From: Phyllobacteriaceae bacterium UBA1940
Lineage (GTDB): Bacteria; Pseudomonadota; Alphaproteobacteria; Rhizobiales; Rhizobiaceae
NCBI GenBank assembly: GCA_002336975.1
Contig: DDFA01000016.1
Span: 14,672-78,671 of the forward strand
Direction of reading: 5' to 3'
Length of the DNA stretch: 64,000 nt
Shown here: positions 59,409 to 64,000 of the stretch, one piece after another
Numbering within the stretch: the first letter of the stretch is position 1
Layout: the number at the start of each line of letters is the position of its first letter
The notes under the pieces: generated by a model
Told to the model about the DNA's origin: nothing
Database searches by the model: none
The model's input: the letters and a program-made list of their open reading frames with translations, nothing else
Made by a program: the position numbers and the translations under genes

Positions 59409-59472
59409 GTGCGACATCGTGCGACCGATTGCTATGTCGCACGGTCGCATATCAGTCGCACCGAAGTCGCAC
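59409..59472. repeat. GTCGCAC repeat array next to attR
   Basis: Five exact copies of GTGCGAC/GTCGCAC (59409, 59419, 59436, 59455, 59466) and one near copy at 59444 (GTCGCAT) in 64 bp. Spacings of 10 or 11 bp put several on one helix face. A related ATGCGAC sits at 19458, near attL. Such sites next to attR suggest arm-type integrase binding. Confidence 0.65.
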
Positions 59473-59506
59473 GATTTTGCTAACTATCTGCACCAAAAGG
59501 GAAAAA

Positions 59507-59582
<76 letters not shown>

Positions 59583-59636
59583 ACTCCGGGGAGGGAGTTA
59601 GCATATTCTCCGCTGCTGTAAAGCGAAAAGGCTCCT

Positions 59637-60584
59637 TCAGATCGACCAGTTGCTGTCCGAGGCGGCGCTGGGCACGATTTCCTGGCAGCGTTCCATCGAG
59701 CGGGGAAGGTTTTCGGCGAGATAGTCGATGAGGGCGCGCACGGCGGGGAGCATGCCGTGGCGGGAGGTGAAGACGGCATGCACGGCTGATTCCGCGCTCG
59801 ACCATTCGGGCAGAACCGGTGTCAGCAGGCCGGCGCGGAAGCCGCGTTCGACAATCATGTCCGGCAGCAGCGCGAGGCCGATGCCTTCGATCGTCGCGCG
59901 CTCCAGCACGCTGAAATCCGAACAGGTCAGTACCGGCGAATGGGAAATGTCGCGCATTTCGCCATTGGCGTGGAACAGTGTCCATATGGCGCGCGGATTG
60001 TTCTCCTGCATGGAGAGGGTGGGCACGCGGCCGATGCCGTCGAAGTCGATCGGACCGTGGCGCTCCAGAAAGCGCGGACTTGCCGCAAGATAGCGCCGCG
60101 TGCCGCCGAAACGGCGCACGATCAGCGACTGGTCGGTGTCGTAGCTGTCGCGCACGCGCAGCGCCACGTCGATCCGTTCCTCTATGAGATCGACAGGCCG
60201 CCCGGTCGTCAGGATCGAAAGGCGCACGAGGGGATAGCTCTTCATGAAGCCCGGCAGGATGTTTGCCACGACGGGGGCGAAACCGGGCGGCATGGACATG
60301 CGCACCATGCCGGCCGGCTCCGCCTTCGCGACGGCGACCACGGCCTCCGCCGCCTCCACGCCTGAAAGCACCGCCTCGCAGCGTTCGTAGAAGGACTGGC
60401 CGATATCGGTGACGGAAAGCTTGCGCGTGGAGCGCTCGATGAGTCGCACGCCAAGCTGCTCCTCCAGCGCGGCGATGCGCTTGCTGATCTTCGATTTCGG
60501 CACGGACAGGGCATTTGCCGCAGCGGTGAAGCCCTTGTACCGCACCACGGCGGCATAGAGTGCGAGATCGTTCAGGTCCTGCAT
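59637..60584 (-). CDS. LysR-family transcription regulator
   Basis: A 315-residue regulator. The N-terminal winged HTH is residues about 1-60 (LNDLALYAAVVRYKGFTAAANALSVPKSKISKRIAALEEQLGVRLIERSTRKLSVTDIG pattern). The C-terminal effector domain reads GMVRMSMPPGFAPVVANILPGFMKSYPLVRL. It faces azoR across a 132-bp gap, the usual layout of a LysR gene and its target. Confidence 0.93.
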   Translation of the reverse strand: MQDLNDLALYAAVVRYKGFTAAANALSVPKSKISKRIAALEEQLGVRLIERSTRKLSVTDIGQSFYERCEAVLSGVEAAEAVVAVAKAEPAGMVRMSMPPGFAPVVANILPGFMKSYPLVRLSILTTGRPVDLIEERIDVALRVRDSYDTDQSLIVRRFGGTRRYLAASPRFLERHGPIDFDGIGRVPTLSMQENNPRAIWTLFHANGEMRDISHSPVLTCSDFSVLERATIEGIGLALLPDMIVERGFRAGLLTPVLPEWSSAESAVHAVFTSRHGMLPAVRALIDYLAENLPRSMERCQEIVPSAASDSNWSI

Positions 60585-60615
60585 GGCGTCGTCTCCGATA
60601 GTCGCCCGTTTTATT

Positions 60616-60703
60616 GTTTCTCATTTGAAACGGTCAATTGGATTTTTGCCGTCTAATCACTCGATTGTTTTCGGATCATATGTTTCGCATCGAATTTCAA
60701 ACA
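60616..60703. promoter_or_regulatory. Candidate LysR operators between lysR-type gene and azoR
   Basis: Two dyads: GTTTC-N6-GAAAC at 60616-60631 and TGTTT...AAACA at 60681-60703. Both fit the loose T-N11-A rule for LysR sites. The second lies 13 bp before the azoR start. Confidence 0.45.
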
Positions 60704-60716
60704 AAGGTGCTGACCT

Positions 60717-61340
60717 ATGAACCTCCTCCACATCGACTCCGGCATTCTCGGAGAACATTCCGTATCCCGTCGCCTCACCGCTGCCGTCGCCGCCCAGATC
60801 AAGGCCGAGCAGCCCGGCGCCAGCGTGACCTATCGCGATCTCGTCGCCAGCCCGTTGCCGCATCTTTCCGGGGCACACCTGATGGCCGCCAATGCCAAGC
60901 CTGAAGAGATCGACACGCAGATCGCCGCCGAAGTCGAGGTGAACAAGGCGGTGCTGGAGGAATTCCTTGCAGCCGACACCATCGTTCTCGGCGTTCCGAT
61001 GTATAATTTCTCCCTGCCGAGCCAGCTCAAGGCCTGGATCGACCGTGTCGCCGTCGCCGGCAAGACGTTCCGCTACACGGCCGAAGGTCCGGAAGGTCTC
61101 GCCAAGGGCAAGAAGGTCATCATCGTCTCCACCCGTGGCGGCCACTACAGCGCCGGCCCGGCAGCCCTGATGGACCACCAGGAAAGCTATCTGAAGACCG
61201 TGCTCGGCTTCTTCGGCATCACGGATGTCGAGATCGTTCGCGCCGAGGGCCTGAACCTCAGCGCCGATTCGAAGGTCGAAGCCATTTCGGAAGCCGAGCG
61301 CGTCATCTCCGGCCGCGGCAGCCTCAAGCTCGCCAGCTAG
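60717..61340 (+). CDS. azoR: FMN-dependent NADH:azoreductase
   Basis: A 207-residue flavodoxin-fold quinone/azo reductase. Seen: DSGILGEHSVSRRL (FMN phosphate loop), PMYNFSLPSQLKAWID, GGHYSAGPAALMDHQESYLKTVLGFFGI. It reduces quinones and azo dyes with NADH. The start at 60717 is the first ATG in the conserved frame. A terminator follows. Confidence 0.95.
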   Translation: MNLLHIDSGILGEHSVSRRLTAAVAAQIKAEQPGASVTYRDLVASPLPHLSGAHLMAANAKPEEIDTQIAAEVEVNKAVLEEFLAADTIVLGVPMYNFSLPSQLKAWIDRVAVAGKTFRYTAEGPEGLAKGKKVIIVSTRGGHYSAGPAALMDHQESYLKTVLGFFGITDVEIVRAEGLNLSADSKVEAISEAERVISGRGSLKLAS

Positions 61341-61359
61341 GAAGCGTCTCCTTCAACGC

Positions 61360-61393
61360 AAAAAGCCCGCCGATGGAACCGGCGGGCTTTTTG
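61360..61393. terminator. Bidirectional terminator between azoR and rlmB
   Basis: Stem AAAAAGCCCGCCG / CGGCGGGCTTTTT (61360-61393), with A run on one side and T run on the other; it can end azoR (plus) and rlmB (minus). Confidence 0.9.
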
Positions 61394-61410
61394 CGTTCAG
61401 GAATGTGGTA

Positions 61411-62286
61411 TCAGCCGAAAAGGTGGCGATGCGAGGCGTAGAGTGCGATGGCGGCCGCGTTCGACACATTGAGCGACTTGATCGCGCCGGGCATGTCGAG
61501 GCGGGCGAGAGCCTTGCAGGTGGCGCGCGTCTTCTGCCGCAGCCCCTTGCCCTCGGACCCCATCACGAGCGCGATGCGCTGGCCGGAAAGCGTGCCTTCC
61601 AGCGGGGCCGGCCCTTCCGAATCGAGACCCACCGTCTGGAAGCCGAGCTTGTGCAGCTCTTCCAGCGCATCCGACAGGTTGGTGATCTGGATATAGGGGA
61701 TGAGTTCCAGCGCGCCGGACGCGGTTTTTGCAAGCACGCCCGATTCGGTCGGCGAATGGCGCTGGGTTGTGATGACGGCACCGGCATTGAAGGCGACGGC
61801 AGAGCGCATGATCGCGCCGACATTATGCGGGTCCGTGACCTGGTCGAGCACGAGCAGCAGCGGCGAATCCTTCAGCGCCTCGAGTCGGCGAACGGGCAGC
61901 GGGCGCGTTTCCAGCATCACACCCTGGTGGATGGCCTCCGGCCCGAGAACCTTGTCGAGGTCGGAGGGAAGCACGGTTTCCACCGGATAGGGCAGGCTGG
62001 AGAAATCGGGCAGCTCCAGGCGCTGGGCGGCGTTCTGGCTGACGGAGAGCTTGATGATCTTGCGCTCGGGATTGTCGAGTGCCGCCCGTACCGTATGCAG
62101 GCCATAAAGGAAGACCTGGTCGGGCGCGACCGCCGGCGGCTTCCAGCCTTCGGTCTGCCGGCGGCGGCGATCGTCCTTGGGTGTCGGGATCTCGCCGCGC
62201 TCGCGCCGCTGGTCGCGATGCGCGCGGCGGAGCTTGGCATAGTGGGTGTCTTTTGCGGACTTGCCGCCGGTATCGTCTTTGCTCAT
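61411..62286 (-). CDS. rlmB: 23S rRNA (guanosine-2'-O)-methyltransferase
   Basis: A 291-residue SPOUT methyltransferase. Segments: VFLYGLHTVRAALDNPERK, LVLDQVTDPHNVGAIMRSAVAFNAGAVI with the catalytic Arg, LVMGSEGKGLRQ and NVSNAAAIALY. The front 50 residues are basic and varied. It methylates a guanosine in 23S rRNA. Start at 62286 (MSKDD) was chosen because the 16 residues before it are not family-like. Confidence 0.93.
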   Translation of the reverse strand: MSKDDTGGKSAKDTHYAKLRRAHRDQRRERGEIPTPKDDRRRRQTEGWKPPAVAPDQVFLYGLHTVRAALDNPERKIIKLSVSQNAAQRLELPDFSSLPYPVETVLPSDLDKVLGPEAIHQGVMLETRPLPVRRLEALKDSPLLLVLDQVTDPHNVGAIMRSAVAFNAGAVITTQRHSPTESGVLAKTASGALELIPYIQITNLSDALEELHKLGFQTVGLDSEGPAPLEGTLSGQRIALVMGSEGKGLRQKTRATCKALARLDMPGAIKSLNVSNAAAIALYASHRHLFG

Positions 62287-62437
62287 GCGGTCTCTATACT
62301 GCATGTCGCGGAAAAGTGCGTGAGGCTTTTGCACGGCGCATGAAAAATCGGGAGCGGTGCGGGCAGGGCCAATCGCGGACGATCAGGCGCCGCATGGGGA
62401 CGAAGACATTTTTCGCAATTTTTTCCGTGACGTCGTG

Positions 62438-62468
62438 TTGACAGGATGAATTGTGCCCGTCATATACC
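62438..62468 (+). promoter_or_regulatory. Promoter of the tRNA-Tyr/tRNA-Gly transcript
   Basis: -35 TTGACA at 62438-62443, 17-base spacer, -10 CATATA at 62461-62466. It is 68 bp before the first tRNA. Confidence 0.7.
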
Positions 62469-62533
62469 GCGCCAGATCGAAGGCGCCGCCGCAAGGCACT
62501 GCCGAACGGTCCCGCTTGATCCCGACGGAATAT

Positions 62534-62618
62534 GGAGGGATGCCCGAGTGGTTAAAGGGGACGGACTGTAAATCCGTTGGCTCAGCCTACGTTGGTTCAA
62601 ATCCAACTCCCTCCACCA
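62534..62618 (+). tRNA. tRNA-Tyr(GTA)
   Basis: 85 nt with long variable arm; acceptor GGAGGGA with TCCCTCC, anticodon stem ACGGA/TCCGT with loop CTGTAAA (anticodon GTA), T arm with GGTTCAAATCC, and encoded CCA. Confidence 0.95.
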
Positions 62619-62643
62619 TTCCGTTGCACGGATCAAGACCCCC

Positions 62644-62717
62644 GCGGGTATAGCTCAATGGTAGAGCAGCAGCCTTCCAAGCTGAATACGCGGGTTCGAT
62701 TCCCGCTACCCGCTCCA
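62644..62717 (+). tRNA. tRNA-Gly(TCC)
   Basis: 74 nt; acceptor GCGGGTA with TACCCGC, D arm GCTCAATGGTAGAGC, anticodon stem around CTTCCAA (anticodon TCC), T arm CGGGTTCGATTCCCG and encoded CCA. Confidence 0.95.
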
Positions 62718-62973
62718 GCTGTTTCATCTCCCACGGGTTCGTTAGCCGCTACGTGCTGTGAAGGGCCGTATCCGTCGATCATGGCAACGCCACAGGCCGG
62801 TTCGGCAGGCGCCGAAGAGGCGCGGAACCGGGCATAGCTTTCAGCGTTGGAATTTCAAGCGCCTGCGGCCGGAATATCTTTCGTCGATCCTGTTTTAGGA
62901 AGCGTTGACAAGGGCATGGGCGAGTCAGATAGTCCGCTCTGGAAGGGGCAACCTCCAAAAGGAGACTCAATCG

Positions 62974-63420
62974 ATGATCCGCACGATAATTTTCTCATCT
63001 TTCGCGCTGCTGGCTACCGCGGCGCTCACTTCTCCCGCATCCGCGCTCACCATGAAGGAATGCAGCGCCAAGTATCAGGCCGCGAAGACGGATGGCTCGG
63101 CGAAGGGCATGAAATGGAATGATTTCCGTGCCAAGAACTGCGGTTCCGACGCCGCTGCCGAAGACGCGGCCGACGAGAAGGACATTGCGGCGACCACGGA
63201 CAAGGAACCGGCCAAGTCGAAGATGAAGGCGCCGAAGAGCGTCGTGTTCCCCAAGGCCGTCGACAAGAAGTATTCGAGCGAGACGCCCGGCAAGGCACGC
63301 CTTCACACCTGCGCCGACAGCTACCGGTCGAACAAGGAAAACGGCACCCTCGGCGATCTGAAATGGATCCAGAAGGGCGGCGGCTACTGGAGCCTTTGCA
63401 ACACCGCCCTGAAGAGCTGA
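62974..63420 (+). CDS. Secreted protein with two Cys-bounded repeats
   Basis: A 148-residue protein with a Sec signal peptide (cleavage after SPASA, residue about 24). The mature part has two similar units: CSAKYQAAKTDGSAKGMKWNDFRAKNC and, after an acidic/basic linker, CADSYRSNKENGTLGDLKWIQKGGGYWSLC (each kept short here). Each unit starts and ends with Cys and has a K-W/G-T core, reminiscent of PsiF-type repeats. GGAG lies upstream of the ATG at 62974. Role unknown. Confidence 0.72.
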   Translation: MIRTIIFSSFALLATAALTSPASALTMKECSAKYQAAKTDGSAKGMKWNDFRAKNCGSDAAAEDAADEKDIAATTDKEPAKSKMKAPKSVVFPKAVDKKYSSETPGKARLHTCADSYRSNKENGTLGDLKWIQKGGGYWSLCNTALKS

Positions 63421-63447
63421 CGATCTCGGACGGGAGTTGGATTCGGG

Positions 63448-63479
63448 AGGCCGCCGGTGAAAATCCGGCGGCCTTTTTC
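63448..63479 (+). terminator. Terminator after the secreted-protein gene
   Basis: Stem AGGCCGCCGG (63448-63457) / CCGGCGGCCT (63465-63474), 7-base loop, followed by TTTTT; 27 bp after the stop. Confidence 0.88.
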
Positions 63480-63737
63480 ATGGATGTGGCCATGGGGAGG
63501 CCCCGCACTCGTCCATCGCGTGTCGCGCCTTCGAAAGGGAAAGGGGCGGCGACCTTAAGGCATTGCCTTGAAAAAGCGATTCAGCATGCCGATTTATGAC
63601 GAAACTGGCTTGCCCCAGCTCGTTTCCGGCGGATTCCACTCGTGCATTTAAGGCTTGCGCATTCGTTGCGAAAGCCTTAAACGCCTGCCAAACCGGACGG
63701 GCCGGTTAGCCCAACTTTCGTTCAGTAGGAAAAAGAC

Positions 63738-64000
63738 ATGGCAAAAGGTAAGTTTGAGCGCAACAAGCCTCACGTAAACATCGGGACGATCGGCCACGTT
63801 GACCATGGCAAGACGTCGACGACTGCAGCGATCACGAAGTACTTCGGCGAGTTCAAGGCGTACGACCAGATCGACGCTGCTCCGGAAGAAAAGGCACGCG
63901 GCATCACCATTTCGACGGCGCACGTCGAATACGAGACGGCCAACCGTCACTATGCACACGTCGACTGCCCCGGCCACGCCGACTACGTCAAGAACATGAT
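63738..64000 (+). CDS. tuf: Translation elongation factor Tu, 5' part
   Basis: The first 87 residues of EF-Tu, cut by the window end: [25 protein letters not shown] with the P-loop [15 protein letters not shown] switch I and [12 protein letters not shown] switch II. EF-Tu delivers aminoacyl-tRNA to the ribosome. The upstream tRNA-Tyr and tRNA-Gly and rlmB fit the second tuf copy of rhizobia. Confidence 0.97.
   Translation, partial: MAKGKFERNKPHVNIGTIGHVDHGKTSTTAAITKYFGEFKAYDQIDAAPEEKARGITISTAHVEYETANRHYAHVDCPGHADYVKNM

Overview
The window is high-GC alphaproteobacterial chromosome, most likely Rhizobiaceae (Rhizobium/Shinella/Ensifer type). Support comes from the order NDUFA12 - DUF2155 - aat - accC - accB - aroQ - DsbA-like, an rlmB - tRNA-Tyr - tRNA-Gly - tuf block, a LexA-type GTTC-N7-GTTC box, and a long intergenic inverted repeat of rhizobial type. 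The assignment rests on recognising families by eye; no search was run.

Left chromosomal arm (1-19403). An acetyltransferase tail, a complex I accessory protein and a DUF2155 secreted protein lie on the plus strand. The leftward operon aroQ-accB-accC-aat follows, then a DsbA-family protein, an aminotransferase, an SDR and RNase E. The rne gene reads in three frames, with one-base indels near 9322, 8477 and 8317. Cell-wall genes (amidase, PBP1A), prfB with its programmed +1 frameshift, NAD kinase and small genes come next. Among the small genes is a two-gene, ATGA-coupled operon of 55 and 66 residues whose predicted -10 is covered by a LexA box (18571-18990).

A complete-looking prophage of about 40.1 kb (19404-59552) is inserted in tRNA-Thr(TGT), bounded by an 18-bp core repeat. 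Leftward: integrase, a coupled 66-residue protein and a chain of five small genes with 4-bp overlaps headed by a winged-helix protein. Control region: a CI/LexA-like repressor facing a Cro-like gene, with 17-bp near-palindromic operators at two promoters. Rightward: an early/replication block (DUF5131, DnaA-like HTH, Toprim primase, DHH phosphoesterase, DUF551, ASCH, GapR/DUF2312, DUF2158, Gp49, P-loop primase-helicase). A striking array of GGTWACC repeats follows, just before the terminase genes. The virion block has terminase, portal, scaffold, capsid, T7-like tail tubular proteins A and B, four internal/ejection proteins (one with a lysozyme domain), a lipoprotein and fibre genes. Lysis genes (muramidase with a C-terminal membrane segment, 3-TM holin, extra membrane protein) end the element. 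The virion module is T7-like, but no phage RNA polymerase is seen and the lifestyle genes are temperate.

Right arm (59553-64000): a LysR regulator divergent from azoR, rlmB, a strong promoter ahead of tRNA-Tyr and tRNA-Gly, a secreted cysteine-repeat protein and the start of tuf, cut by the window end.

The observations most worth a second look are the SOS-type microprotein operon, the GGTWACC array with its nested dyad, the phage-donated tRNA-Thr T arm with compensatory changes, a single-base ATGA to ACGA change that fuses a stop/start pair, a possible nested gene inside an ejection-protein gene, and the RNase E frameshifts.
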